A stretch of 64,000 bases of DNA, from contig AP026541.1 of the NCBI GenBank assembly GCA_026075535.2, forward strand, positions 3,596,001 through 3,660,000, written 5' to 3'. Source of the stretch: Tricholoma matsutake (lineage: Eukaryota > Basidiomycota > Agaricomycetes > Agaricales > Tricholomataceae). The notes beneath the pieces were generated by a model. That model saw nothing but the letters and a program-made list of their open reading frames with translations, did not search any database and was not told where the DNA came from. Every line of letters starts with the position of its first letter. Positions within the stretch are counted from its first letter, which is position 1. A program made the translations under genes and the position numbers. Of the stretch, positions 44,818 to 57,109 are shown one piece after another.

Positions 44818-45219
44818 TGTTAGGAAACAGCCCCATTACCTAATAAAATTTCATTTTCATTTTGTTATGTTGAATTAGGCTACATGATGCTGAATAATGC
44901 TACACTTTGATAGCATGAGAATTTTATTTCACATGCATCACTATGTATGTGCCTGTATGTGCACGTCAGTAACAACAATGTACAATATATGTAACATAGT
45001 ATATAAACCCTAAATATACACCTAGGGGACCCCAGTTGTGTTCTCTTAGGTATTCCACCTATGCTTGTGGTGTGAAAAGCCTATCTCAACAAACTCATCT
45101 ATAAATAACCCCTCACATCAAAACCATCAATTCCCCCATCATGCATGCAGATCCCACCCCCTTCTTGTAGAGAGAACCAGCATGGTCTTAGCTAGCAGAT
45201 AGTGGGTGTTGCCCTAACA
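44818..45219 (+). repeat. 5' LTR
   Basis: Direct repeat partner of 50603-51009, with inverted ends TGTTAGG/CCTAACA. A TATATAAACC box lies near 45000. Compared with the 3' LTR it has ATGATGCTG where the other keeps ACGATGCCG, which is CpG loss in this copy. Confidence 0.95.
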
Positions 45220-45706
45220 GAAGAACACAACTTCCCATATCAGTGCGCCTTCTCTTACTTGCACATAGGTCATTGTTTCACTGCACCACATCCAATTACT
45301 CATCCTTTTAGCACGAGCTGGAAGTACTTGTATATACATAAACCACCTTTTCTTTCATAAGCTGACGCCAGGCCTTGCCTTACATTGTGACTGCCAGTGA
45401 TCGAGAGGCAGCACTTGTCATTAGGACAGCTGCAACCAGACAACCGATTGGATCTGGTTTTGTTACAATTTATATTACTCTATTCAGACAACTATTTTAG
45501 TTACAGGCCAAATTCAGTGATATCTCCGAGATCAGGCACTGTTGAAAGGGGTATTGATCCAAAGTGCCAAATTAGGCACCCAGATGAATGATGAACCATT
45601 GATGAACCTTGACAAACCTTATCATGTGACCTGTAAACATTTGGAGAGATTTCGAAGAACAAGTCTTGAATTGTCGAAGAAGTGACTCATCACAAATTTT
45701 ACAATT

Positions 45707-46690
45707 ATGTCCAAACCCTCAACTTCTAATCCCAGTCCTAATCCTGTTCCCATGCCAGTGCTAGAAGTGAAAATTGATGCGCTTACAGTGCAAATATCAC
45801 AATTAGTGTCAGTGTTGACTGCATCACAGCCCAGACAAGCAGAAGTACAGCCAGAGATGACAGGCAATAGAGATGATGAGATGGAGGAGATGATGGAGTG
45901 GATGTCGCAGGAGGGAGAGAGTCTGGAAATGGAAAACTGTGCTTACCTAAATATGCACCCCCACAAATCTTTGACGGTACCATGGAGAATACAAAATCTT
46001 TCATCAGCTCTATAGTATTGTACATCCATGGGAGGAAGCCAGAGTTTTGTATGGCTGAGTCTAGGATTATGTTTGCTCTTGTGTACATCCAGGGGGGGAA
46101 AGCACAGTTCTGGAGAAACGAGGCTATTAATCAAATTGCTGCAGGAAACAAACCATTTGCAACCTTCAAGGAATTTTTGGAGAGATTGGAGGCACAGTTT
46201 GGGGACCCTAATCCAAAGGCGACAGCCAATGCCAAATTAAAAACCATGCACCAAGGTTCTCTAATGGCAGATGAATTTATTTTGCAGTTCAAAGCAGAAG
46301 CTTCACAGACTGATATGGGAGAAGTCACGTTGGTAGAATTTTTGAAAGCAGGATTAAATCCCTCTTTATCTACCAACTACCTTCCATGCCAGAGAAGTTG
46401 GACGAGTGGTATAATTGGGCAATGCACCTTGACCGGCAATATCGGCAGGAACAGGTGGAATCGAAGTTGATGTACAGAAGTACCAAATTTGGAAAGCCAT
46501 CAGGAGGAAAGTCTGAGAAAGGAAAAGCACCTCAGGTACAGACTTTGAGGGCACAGCCACTGGCCATAGCAGTGACACCTATAGTTGCAGAGTCAGTAGT
46601 GCCAGCAGATGCAATGGAGATCGATCAAGTGGGGAAATGACCCCCACTTAGATGTTTTAACTGTGGACAGTTAGGTCACATCTCTAGGAA
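45707..46690 (+). pseudogene. Retroelement gag
   Basis: The coding trace starts at ATG 45707 (MSKPSTSNPSPNPVP) and shifts frame near 45940 to the capsid-like region APPQIFDGTMENTKSFISSI ... ALVYIQGGKAQFW ... FKEFLERLEAQFGDPN. It shifts again near 46370 and meets a TGA at 46638. The zinc knuckle CFNCGQLGHISRNC follows at about 46653-46694. It binds RNA and forms the particle in active relatives; here it is broken. Confidence 0.85.
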
Positions 46691-46989
46691 TTGTAAGCAG
46701 AAGAGAAAGATCTGGGGAGCTATATTTGAGGAAGTGAAGCAGGAGGAAGACAAGCAGGGGAATTTTGTGGAAGAGTCCCAGTGAAGATTTCCCCATTGGT
46801 GACCCAGAATTGTTACAATGTATTAGTATCTGAGGAAACCCAGAGCAAACCCGAAAAGGAAATTGATGAGTACAACTGTTGCGAATCACGTGACAAAGAA
46901 AATTGGCAAGCACCATTTCTGAAAACTCCAAAATTCTTTATTCACTCTGTGCGAATAGAACCTAAAAATCACCTTGACTATGGGATTGA

Positions 46990-49900
46990 AGACAGTGGAT
47001 ACACATGCAGCAATTAATGTGGAAGCATTGCTTGATAGTGGTGCTACAGGATTATTTATTAATTGATCCTTAATTACTGGAAGCAATATTAGCACGTGCA
47101 AGCTGTCACAACCAATAATGGTGTACAATATTGATGGAACAGTCAATCATGGAGGAACTATCAAGGAGGAGGTGACTATAATATTAAAGTATCAGGAGCA
47201 TCAGGAGTGAGCTGTATTCAAAGTGTGCGATCTTGGGAAAACCAATCTAATAATAGGATGTCCTTGGTTACAGAAGCATAATCCCAAAATTGATTGGAAA
47301 ACTGGGGAAGTACAAATGACTCATTGTCCTAAGGAATGTAATGAAGTTGAAGAAGGAGAAAAAGAAAAAGGGAGAGGAGGAACGTCCAAGGAAGTATGCA
47401 GTTATGATGGAGGAAGTAGAGGATGAGGAAATGCCAAATGGGGAAGTTCTGATCATGATCGAGAAAGAAGAGCAGAGGCAAACCTTTAGAGCAATTCATG
47501 GAGGACAGTCATGGGACAAGAATATTGTGAATGTGGAGAAGCCAGTGGAGGAGTTGGTGCCAAAAGTGTATTATGAATATCTGTCAGTGTTCCAGAAGAA
47601 GGAGTCCGAGCGACTTCCAGTCCAGAAGCCATGGGATCATGTGATCGAGATGAAGCCAGGGTTTGTGCTGAAGAAGTCGAAGATATATTCATTATCTCTG
47701 CTGGAACAAGAAGAAGTGCATGCGTTCCTAAATGAACAATTGCGCAAAGGCTATATATGACCTTTGAAATTGCCACAGATGTCACCAATATTTTTTGTGC
47801 CAAAGAAAGATAGGAGGAAGAGGATGTGTACAGATTATAGGTACCTGAATGAGTGGACAGTGAAGAACATATACCCCTTGCCATTAATTTCAGAAATAAT
47901 TGACAAGGTGGGAAAAGCCAAAGTCTTTACAAAATTGGATTTATAATGGGGATACAACAATATACAAATAAAGAAAGGAGATGAGTAGAAGGCTGCATTT
48001 GCCACGTGTCAAGGATCATTCGAGCTGCTTGTCATGTTTTTTGGAATGACTAATAGTCCCCTGACCTTCCAAAATATGATGAACAACATCTTCAAGGATG
48101 TAATCGACAAGGGCATGGTAATAATATTTATTGACAACATTCTGATATTCACGGAGGATGAAGAAAATCATGAGGTGATAGTGCAGGAGGTGTTGCAGAG
48201 GTTGGCAGAGAATGATCTATTTTTGAAACCAGAGAAGTGTGTGTTTGGGGCAAGTAAGACTGAGTTCCTAGGATTATTGATTGGCCCTGAGGGGATCAAA
48301 ATGGATCCAATCAAGGTACAGGTGATCATGGATTGGCCTGTGCCTACCTGCATCAAGGAAGTGCAAGCTTTCTTGGGACTCGCAAATTATTATTGTCGCT
48401 TTGTGCACAATTTTTCCAAAATTGCCGCACCCTTACATAGCCTTATGCAAAAGGGAATAGTGTGGAGGTGGGGAGAGCAGCAGCAGACAGCGTTTGAGGA
48501 GTTGAAGAGAAAGTTTGTGGAGGGACCAATATTAGCCCCAGTAGATTTCATGTGTCCCTTACGAGTGGAATCAGATGCATCTGATTTTGCTACTGGAGCA
48601 GTATTATCAATGTTGTGTGAAGATGACAAATGGCATCCTTGTGCATACTTGTCCCAAGGGTTGAATGGTGTGGAGAGAAATTATGATGTGCATGACAAAG
48701 AGATGTTGGGGATAATACAAGCATTGGAGGCATGGAGGCATTATTTGGAGGGATGTATGCATCAGATTGAGATCTGGATGGATCATCAAAATCTGCAATA
48801 CTTCATGTCAGCTAAAAAGCTTAACCACAGGCAAGCACATTGGGCGCTATTCCTGTCACATTTCAATTTCACTTAGTCCACAAGGTGGGAAGCTTAATGA
48901 GGAAGGCAGATGCATTATCCAGATGTATTGATCACAAAAGGGGGGTGGAGGAAGACAATAAAAATGTTACCTTACTCAAACCTGAATACTTTTGCATTTG
49001 CACTATGCATCAAGGGCATCTATTAATAGATGGCTCCAAAGTGGAAATGTTGTCTAAAATTAGACAATGTTTGGATATGGACGATGAGGTAGTGGAAGCT
49101 GTGAAAGCTATGAAGGAAAAGAAGAAGGGCAATATCAGAGGAGATGAATGGGTTGAGGAGCAAGGGTTGGTGTTATTCTGAGGAAAGGTGTATGTGCCAA
49201 AGGATCAAGATTTGAGAAGAGAGATCATCCAGTTACATCATAATTTACCAATGGCTGGACATCCAGGAAGATGGAAGATGTTGGAGTTAGTGATGAGAAA
49301 TTATTGGTGGCCCAGAATTTCTAAATATGTGTTGGGGCATGTGGATGGATGTGATACATGCATGAGGGGGAAGAAATTTCCAGAGAAGCCTGCAGGGAAA
49401 TTAATGCTGAACCCGATACTTAAAGCGCCATGGCGAGATATATCTGTGGATTTTATCACCAGATTACCTGAAGCTCAAGGGTATGACACAATATTTGTAG
49501 TATGTGACCGCTTCACAAAGGAGGTTAATATTATTCCTACTACTACAGAAACCTCATCATTAGGCTTGGTGCGCCTCTATCTAAATCAGGTATGGTGATT
49601 ACATGGGTTACCTGATACCATTATCTCCGATCGTGGACCACAGTTTGCTTCCACATTTATGCGAGAACTGAACAACATATTGGGAATTCAAACCAAATTA
49701 TCTACAGCATATCATCCGCAGACTGATGGGCAGACAGAGAGAATGAATCAGGAGTTGGAGGAGTACCTATGTATGTTTGTCAACTACCGACAGACTGACT
49801 GGCCCAAATGGCTGGCAATTGCCGAATTTTCCCACAATAATAAATTCCATTCAGCTATGCATATGTCACCCTTTTTTCACAAATTATGGGTATCATCCTT

Positions 49901-50570
49901 GCATGGGAGTAGAACCCAGAAGGGAAGTCAAAATACAATTGGTAGAAGATTTTGTATCTAAGATGCAAGAGGTACAAGAGGAAGTGGAGGCGGCATTGAA
50001 GAAAGCATGTGATGACATGATGCAACACATGGATGGTACTTGAGCACGCACTCCAGAGTACAAAGTTGGTGACTTGGTATGGCTAAGTACCAAGGACCTA
50101 AATATTCCACAACCTTCAAGGAAACTTACAGAGAAACAAGTTGGCCCATACGCGATCTCTAAAGTGATCTCACCTAATGCAGTAGTACTAAAATTACCCC
50201 AATCATTCAAGATCGATCCTGAGATTAACATATCCCACCTACACCCTTACCACCCACCCACTGTTCCTGGCCAACAAACCACCCCACAACCTCTGATAAT
50301 AGTAGAAGGTGCTCCAGAATATGTAGTTGAAGAAATTCTAGACTCACGTCTTTGACAAAATGAATTGGAGCTTTAATAAAGTGAAAAAATTATGCCGACA
50401 AAAATAATTTGTGGGAACCCAAAGAGAATTGTAAGTGAGTGTGTAATGCGATCACCCAATTCTTCAAATGTAATCCAAATGCTCTGTGTCACATTGCAAG
50501 AATGGTGTATGAGGGGATGAAATTCTGGCCTTACCAAAATTTCATGGAGGGGACAAACATAATATTTTCT
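46990..50570 (+). pseudogene. Retroelement pol: protease, RT, RNase H, integrase, chromodomain
   Basis: Order seen: protease VEALLDSGATGLFIN (stop at 47064); RT with [22 protein letters not shown] and FFGMTNSPLTFQ; the catalytic box reads FIDN, so the second Asp is Asn; RNase H with ESDASDFATGAVLS; integrase with HHCC remains (AGHPGRWKM ... GCDTCMRGK) and the DDE residues in SVDFI, SDRGPQFAS and QTERMNQ; then a chromodomain trace (EYVVEEILDSRL-stop-QNELEL, WEPKEN). Stops lie at 47758, 47944, 47986, 49596, 50041 and 50353, with a frameshift near 48870. Several stops are TGA where CGA is expected. Confidence 0.92.
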
Positions 50571-50588
50571 AGCCTGGAAGTCAAGGCA

Positions 50589-50602
50589 TAAAAGGGGGGT
50601 AA
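50589..50602 (+). other. Polypurine tract
   Basis: TAAAAGGGGGGTAA abuts the first base of the 3' LTR, the expected place for the plus-strand primer of a Ty3/gypsy element. Confidence 0.75.
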
Positions 50603-51009
50603 TGTTAGGAAACAGCCCCATTACCTAATAAAATTTCATTTTCATTTTATTATGTCGAATTATGCTACACGATGCCGAATAACACTACACTTTGATAGCA
50701 TGAGAATTTTATTTCACATGCATCACTATGTACATGCCTGTATGCATGCGTTGGTAACAACAATGTACAATATATGTAACATAGTATATAAACCCTACAT
50801 AAATATACACCTAGGGGACCCCAGTTGTGTTCTCTTAAGTATTCCACCTACACTTGTGGTGTGAAAAGCCTATCTCAACAAACTCATCTATAAATAACCC
50901 CTTGCATCAAAACCATTAATTCCCCCAATCACACATGTGGATCCTGCCCCCTTCTTGTAGAGAGAACCCACACAGTCTTAGCTAGCAGATAGTGGGTGTC
51001 ATCCTAACA
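50603..51009 (+). repeat. 3' LTR
   Basis: Partner of 44818-45219, five bases longer, with the same ends and the same TATATAAACC box near 50786. It carries a 4-bp duplication-like ACATAAATA beside the box that the 5' LTR lacks. Confidence 0.95.
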
Positions 51010-51572
51010 GTATGAAGGCCCAGCAAAAGCTGGACAATTGAAGGTGATGCAGGTGTGGTCAGACTCTCCAAAGGTTGATGACCCCAGAGATCAAATCGGA
51101 ACAGCTTGGCTCCACCATCTCTGCAAATTTCCAAACCATCTGTTGAACTACTAAGAGACATGCAGGTTGTTGCAGGTGGAGATGGAGCTGGTGGTAGTGG
51201 TTCCAGGCCAGGTGAAAGGATGTGTGGGGCCACCGCATGGGAGGATCCAGATACAGGGTTGTGCATCAGCTGGAGAAGGGGTGCCATAGGAATGCCCATG
51301 GGACCATGGGATGAGGAAGGGTTGTGAGCATGCTGCAGTTGATCAATGAGTGGTGAGGAACTCCAGAGTGGAGAGGGTTCACAGGACAATGGTTGAAGCA
51401 GTCCAACCACTTGTGGGGAAGTGCCTCGGGATTGGATGGCACTTGCTGAATCCGAAGGACTGAGGCTGGATTCAGACAGTGTTGACAAGGCTGAGTGCAA
51501 CATGGGACGAGGGCTTGGCTCTTCCATTGGGTAAAAGATGAGGTTGAAATGGGAGGGGAGGTCCATGCCCAT
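51010..51572 (-). pseudogene. 5' part of the gene split by the LTR element
   Basis: Minus-strand frame from about 51572 (MGMDLPSHFNLIFYPMEEPS) with a long Ser/Pro/His-rich region, then GLEICRDGGAKLFRFDLWGH and IVQLLLGLHT at the junction. If the retroelement and one GTATG are removed, the frame runs without a shift into IPPEQSEAA at 44812, so both parts are one ancestral gene. The low-complexity N-terminus resembles that of other repeat-borne Agaricomycete genes. Confidence 0.6.
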
Positions 51573-51949
51573 GGGCTGGAAAGACTCAGTGAAATGGATC
51601 GTGATGTGGTTGTCTGCCTGTGGATTGCATGCTAGCAGTTCTTGGGTTGGGTGAAGCGCTTCTGGGATATCTTGAAGTGTCGCATTTACAGTGCCAAGAG
51701 AGCATAAGAAATTGCTTTTGTCCCCAGGGTGTCCTGGGTTACCCTAGGATGCCTTGGGACATGCCAGGGCATCCAAGGCTATTGTCTACCCTGGGCACTT
51801 TGTAGGTAAAGTGCCATTATTTGCCAGTCTTCAGGGTAGTGAATTTCAGTCCAAAGTGCTCCAGGACACCTCAGGAATGTATGATTCATATGCTTGCTGG
51901 ATTGCCTCATCAGAAATATCCCATGCACAAAGGCCTGCCCTAAAGATGT
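51573..51949. other. Spacer with TGCCCTGGG-type motifs
   Basis: No gene. Several short CCCTGGG/CCAGGG words occur between 51720 and 51840. Related words recur around 56000-56070 before the integrase fragment. Confidence 0.4.
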
Positions 51950-53370
51950 CACTAACATCATTACAAATTTCTTTACCAACTTCATTATAATTGTTACAAA
52001 TATGTTACTAACTTCAATACAAACCATTACTACTTACAAACTTGATGAGTTCTTCATCAGTCACTACAGGACTTGAAAAAATCCATGAGTTTAAGTAGTA
52101 ATAGCTTGTTAATACACAGACAGAATTAGGCTGCAAATATAACATTAATTGAAACTGTAAATGCATTGACTAACAAAGGACTTACAAAGTTAGTGTAGTG
52201 CAGTAGCAGCTTGTTGATGCAGCTACTAATATTATTATATTAGACTATAAGTATAGCATAAAGGGGGTCCCTGAGTTCATGAGTAATGGTTTGTATTGAA
52301 CAAGTTTGTGATTGAAGTCAGTAATCTGTTAGTAATAGTATGTATTGAAGTCAGTAACCTGTTTGTAGTTTGTATTGAGGCAGTTAGTAATTGTTTGTAA
52401 TAAGTTTGTATTGAGACAGTCACAGTTAGTAATTGTTTGTATTGAAGTCAGTAAACAACTTTGTAGTGCAGTATTGGAAGCTTGTTGATACTGCCAGCCT
52501 GTAAATATGACATTTGTTACCCACTGTCAATACATTTACTAACAAAAGACTTACAAAATAACAAGTAGTAAAGAGGAAGTCATTACTTCTCTTGTAGAAG
52601 GCAAGGGGTTTTGTTTGGTTGTATTATGGCTGGAAACCGCGAGGCGTGAAACTAGGTGTCCACTATATCGTGTCAGGCTTTTTTCATGCGCAAACTCCCT
52701 ACAACTACAAAAATTGTTACTGACTCCATTACAAAAGTGTTACTGAATTCATTGCAAATGGTAATTGACCAGTTACTAGCCTCAATACCAATTGTTTACT
52801 TACTTTATTACAAACTTACCTGTTTACAAATTGTTTACTTACTTCATTACAAACTGTAATTGACTTGTTACTAACCTCATTACAATTATTTACTTACTTC
52901 ATTACAAACTGTTATTGACTTGTTACTAACCTCATTACAATTATTTACTTACTTCATTACAAACTGTTATTGACTTGTTACTAACCTCATTACAATTATT
53001 TACTTACTTCATTACAAACTGTTATTGACTTGTTACTAACCTCATTACAATTATTTACTTACTTCATTACAAACTGTTATTGACCTGTTACTAACCTCAT
53101 TACAATTGTTTACTTACTTCATTACAAACTGTTATTGACCTGTTACTAACCTCATTACAAATTGTTTACTTACTTCATTACAAACTGTAATTGACTTGTT
53201 ACTAACCTCATTACAATTATTTACTTACTTCATTACAAACTGTTATTGACTTGTTACTAACCTCATTACAATTATTTACTTACTTCATTACAAACTGTTA
53301 TTGACTTGTTACTAACCTCATTACAATTATTTACTTATTTCATTACAATTGTTTACTTACTTCATTACTA
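51950..53370. mobile_element. Foldback-type element A with tandem-repeat arms
   Basis: Left part (about 52300-52460): plus-oriented words such as GTATTGAAGTCAGTAA and GTATTGAGGCAGTTAGTAAT. Core (about 52630-52690): GAGGCGTGAAACTAGGTGTC then CACTATATCGTGTC. Right part (52700-53370): the same words inverted (TTACTTCATTACAAACTG). The core recurs inverted at 63141-63183 between similar arms, defining a two-copy family. No coding sequence. The exact ends are unclear, and inverted-type words also occur at 51950-52050. Confidence 0.65.
52862..53340. repeat. Minisatellite, nine copies of a 55-56 bp unit
   Basis: The unit contains TTGTTACTAACCTCATTACA followed by ATTATTTACTTACTTCATTA and a CAAACTGTTATTGAC end. 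Copies start near 52866, 52921, 52976, 53032, 53087, 53143, 53198, 53254 and 53310, most of them nearly identical, implying recent amplification within the arm of foldback element A. Confidence 0.9.
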
Positions 53371-53649
53371 TTGTTGGCATACTAGTTTTTTGGGTCTTTA
53401 CAACTTATCTACTGAGTTTGAGTAATTAGGGTTTATATGTTCTTTCATATGTACAAAATAACTACAAAGGAAAAAACTAATATGTACAGAAAGTCCCTGG
53501 GGCCTCCTCATCATCCATGTCATCTCATCCCCATCATCCCATCATCCCCATTGTCTCAGTCAGGGTGTATGATAGTATCATGTTGGCACATGTCTCTGGC
53601 AGTAGTATACTTCCTAAAAATGAACAAAATACATTATTTAGTTGAAAAG

Positions 53650-55830
53650 AACAAGGAACAGAGAAATGAACTTACCTAGGGCCCAAAGGACACAATCATC
53701 ATTTGGGCCTGCATTGCACCCAAGAGGGTTCATTGGCAGCCATTGGTGGCTCTTGCTAGCATGGGAATGTGCATGGGAGTCATGGTGGTGGATGTTGATA
53801 GAGTGGAAAGGTGGTAATAGTGAGGTGAAAGGGAGGATGGCGGCATTGTTGAAGGTGGTTATTATTCTAAGTTAATTCACTTGTATAGAATAAGTCATGT
53901 GAGTGCCCCATGTGGTGCTGTATTCTCACGGTATTTTAATTCACTTAAACATTGTCATTTGGGCCCCTTGTAAGTTTTTATCTTCACTTCTTGTTCTTTT
54001 ACTTCAACTAAATTAAGTTTTATTAATTTACAGGTTTTGAGGGCTTCAAAGGCAACTAGTGTATGGCAGGGGTATGCCAACCCATGTGGGTATGGACCAA
54101 GGGTAGGCGCTGGTAGGGGTATGGGTATGCAAGATGTGACCCTCAATGTGAATGGCATGTCACATTGTTTAAGATGTTCTTTGTTGTTTTGTTTAAACTG
54201 ACTCCTTTTTTCGTTTAGGTTCTATCTATGGTACAATGACACCACAATGCCAAAACCATGATGATGGCTGCCACAGCCACCACACAAGAGACCCAGAACT
54301 ACTGCCATGAGCAACTTCTTGTGGGGTGGGAACAGGAATGGCAATGTGCACCAGATGAAATGGAATGACAACAAATGGAACAATGGAATGACAAGATGAT
54401 AGGGAGATGACAGAATGACAACATAATGATGAGATGACGGGAAACAAGGGGGAGGAGGTAAACCAAATGAAAAAAAGGTGGAAGAGACGTCATCTTGGGC
54501 CACCGGTAAGTTTTTTTTTTTTCTTGCTCATTTCATGTTCTTTTTACTAACAGGTTTTTAGTTACAAAGCTTTACTATGGGGGGAGCAGGGGAAAGAGAA
54601 GGGACACAATGACAAGAGGGGGAGGACAAGGATGATGACTAATGTCAAAGCACCCCCAACCACAGCCATGAGCAACTGCTCGTGGGGTAGGAAACAGGGA
54701 GCAAGGTGATGGGAAATGAGAGACGAGAGACAAGAATGAAGATGGGGGAACAACAACAACAATGACCAGACAACAATGACAATGTGGGGATGAGGAGGAG
54801 GGGAAGAATGAGGGAACAATGAGAGTGAGGATGAGGACCAGATGACACAAATGACAACAGAAGGGGCACAATGACGGGAGGGGGAGGGGAAAGGAGAGGG
54901 ACGATGATGAGACCACAACCCAGCACCTGCCCCTGCCACTGCGAGCCACTGCGAGCCACTGCTTGTCAGGGTATTAAGTTTTTTTTAAAACTTTTGGTTG
55001 TTATTTGGCTAACTGCACCTTTTTACTCTTCTTTAGGACTTTTTGACAACAAGGGCTGTCCCAGCCCACCCGTGCTCTCCTCCCCTTGCACATGGGATGT
55101 GAGATTGAATAGGAGGTATCAGAGAGCCCAGTTAGTGGGATAACTAACCACAAGGTAGGTACCTCCTGCCATGTTGCAACCTCCCCAGCTGACGAAACAT
55201 GAGTGACGAGACAGCAATCTCCTATGCCCACACTGCTGTGAGCCTCTGCTTGCAGGGTGGACAACAGGATGAAGAACAGCAGGATGAGCTGACACCACAA
55301 CACCATCTCCAATCACCACTGTGAGCAGCTGCTCATGGGGTGGAAATGGGGAGCATGACGGGAATAAGGGGGAGAAATAATGACCCCACTACCACTTCTT
55401 GCCTGTTCGTGGGGTGGATCACTGGTGGAAGAACAGGATGACAATGGCCTTGTGGGGGGAGGAAACGTGCAAACCAACAATGACACCAACAATGGGGAGG
55501 GGGATGACACCAGAATGATGGGCATGACCCAGCAGCCCCAACTCTCCAACAACTATGACGACAAGAGGAAGACCAGCACAAGGACAGCCACCATCATCAC
55601 CACCACCACCACCTTTACAGCACCCCCAACCGCCGCCACAAGCAACTGCTCACAGGGTGCAAATGGGGAGTGGTAAGGCCAGGGACAACAGAGAGGTAGT
55701 GGGCATGATGAGGATGACAGGCATGAGGAAATGGCAACAAGGAGACAACAGTGTTGATGCATGATAGGATGACCCCTGCCCCATGCTTTGCATGGGGGCA
55801 GGATTTTTTTCTTTTTGGTTTACTTGTACT
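53650..55830 (+). mobile_element. Diverged copy of the hairpin/intron element interior
   Basis: CpG-poor relative of 7.2-8.2 kb. It has GGCCCAAA / TTTGGGCC hairpin arms (53680-53709), intron-like units (for example GTAAGT at 54507 with T-run and TTTACTAACAG; 53965 to ATTTACAG; one ending CGTTTAG near 54220), about seven near copies of the GAGCAACTGCTCGTGGGG motif, a CCA microsatellite (about 55590), and a final hairpin CCTGCCCCATGC / GCATGGGGGCAGG followed by ATTTTTTT (55772-55808). Terminal inverted repeats were not found. Its Ser/Leu/His-rich open frames on the minus strand are repeat artefacts. Confidence 0.55.
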
Positions 55831-56112
55831 AGTCTGTACCAGGATATTGGGGGTATTAAATTTAGTGCTTTAGTAACTATACAACACAAATACACTATGT
55901 AACAATAGAGAATGTGAAAAGGAAGGCAAAATTTGAGTAAGAACCACAGTGAATATACATGGTGTTGCACCTGTCATATTTCATGAACCCTGACGTGCCG
56001 CAGTGCATCACAGGCTATCACAGGGCATCACAGGGTGATTCAGTGTGCCCTGGGAAATAGCCTTAACCCTGGGAAAGTCTGGGTCAGAAAGTAATTTTCC
56101 TGATGACCGAGT

Positions 56113-57109
56113 TTATGGTGTTCCAGGGCCCAACTCACTGTGGCATCATGATGGGCAACATGGTAAGCTCAAATAATAGATCAATGAACCAGTTTAATTC
56201 AGTGACATATTCTAATTGTGATCCATGGTTTCATTGATGGTTACTCAAGACTGGTCACTGGGTTGCAAGCTAGCAACAATAACTCTGGGTCTACTGTCTT
56301 GCAGCTTTTTCTGGATGCATGTGGAGTTTATGGTATACCATCACATCTCCATGGAGATCATGGTTTAGAGAATTTGTTGGTTGTTGCATGGATGGAAGAA
56401 TTCAGAGGCATATTGAGAGGTTCCTATATCTGGGGAAGGTTAGTGATCTTTTCAGATGGAGTTCTTGTTCTGAAATCAAATGAGCAGGAGTGTTCATAAT
56501 GTGAGGATTGAAAGGCTGTGGGTAGATGTGACTGCCCAGGTTGGAGCAACATGGGCCAATCATTTTGTGAGGCTGGAGATGAGCTTTGGCCTTGATATTA
56601 ACAATCTCCACCACATGTGGCTTCTCCAACATCTTTTCTTGCCCACAATCAACTCTATTCTGTCTTTTTTTGCTCAATCATGGAATGAGCACAAGATTGC
56701 AATCAGGGATGGACTAAACAGATCCCCTTCAGACATGTTTGGATTTTACATGCTGGTGCATGGTGTTAGAGGAGATGCACTGCCAGGAGATGATGATATG
56801 AATCAAGAAGAATTAGAGGTCTTTGGAGTTGATTGGGAGGCTCTCAGAGATGAGAATATACTGCAGTCCCAAAGACATAACAATGATATCCAAGAGCAGC
56901 CAGACACCTGGCTAGGGAGATCGGGTCCACCACCCAATTTGAATGAGGTGGAGGTAAATGCTCCTGAGGCTCCACTGACATCTGTAGAAATTCAAAGCAT
57001 TGACAATGCAGTGTCCTTGTGGGCAGGATTAGGAGATGATAACAGTGTTACACAGATATGGATTAATGGGTTAGCTACTGCATGCAACCTTAGGCCTAGT
57101 CTATTCTAG
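56113..57109 (+). pseudogene. Integrase-core (rve-like, DD34E) transposase fragment
   Basis: After GPNSLWHHDGQH near 56130 and a damaged segment, the frame reads VIHGFIDGYSRLVTGLQASN, GIPSHLHGDHGLEN and RGSYIWGR. A normal intron (56439-56487) leads to SVHNVRIERLWVDV and a helical tail ending at a TAG at 57107. The acidic triad would be Asp in FIDGYS, Asp in HGDHG and Glu in RIERLW, with 34 residues between the last two. This is the integrase-core family frequent in Agaricomycetes; its mover is not clearly classified. The 5' part is missing and stops lie before VIHG, so it is a relic, though the last exon is open for about 207 codons. Confidence 0.75.

Larger units (their letters stand above)
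44813..51014 (+). mobile_element. Ty3/gypsy chromovirus with LTRs and 5-bp target duplication
   Basis: LTRs at 44818-45219 and 50603-51009 both begin TGTTAGG and end CCTAACA. The 5-bp sequence GTATG flanks the element at 44813-44817 and 51010-51014. A purine tract (AAAAGGGGGGTAA) ends at 50602, just before the 3' LTR. The internal part carries gag and pol in Ty3 order (PR, RT, RNase H, IN, chromodomain). The element is full length but carries many stops, so it is inactive. Differences between the LTRs are mostly transitions. Confidence 0.97.

Noticed and set aside
52862..53340. CRISPR-like array
   Set aside because: Repeats are contiguous without unique spacers and the sequence is fungal nuclear DNA, so it is a minisatellite.
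54222..54959. Several Ser/Leu/His-rich minus-strand open frames
   Set aside because: Produced by GA- and CA-rich low-complexity DNA in the hairpin element copy; multiple overlapping frames are open at once.
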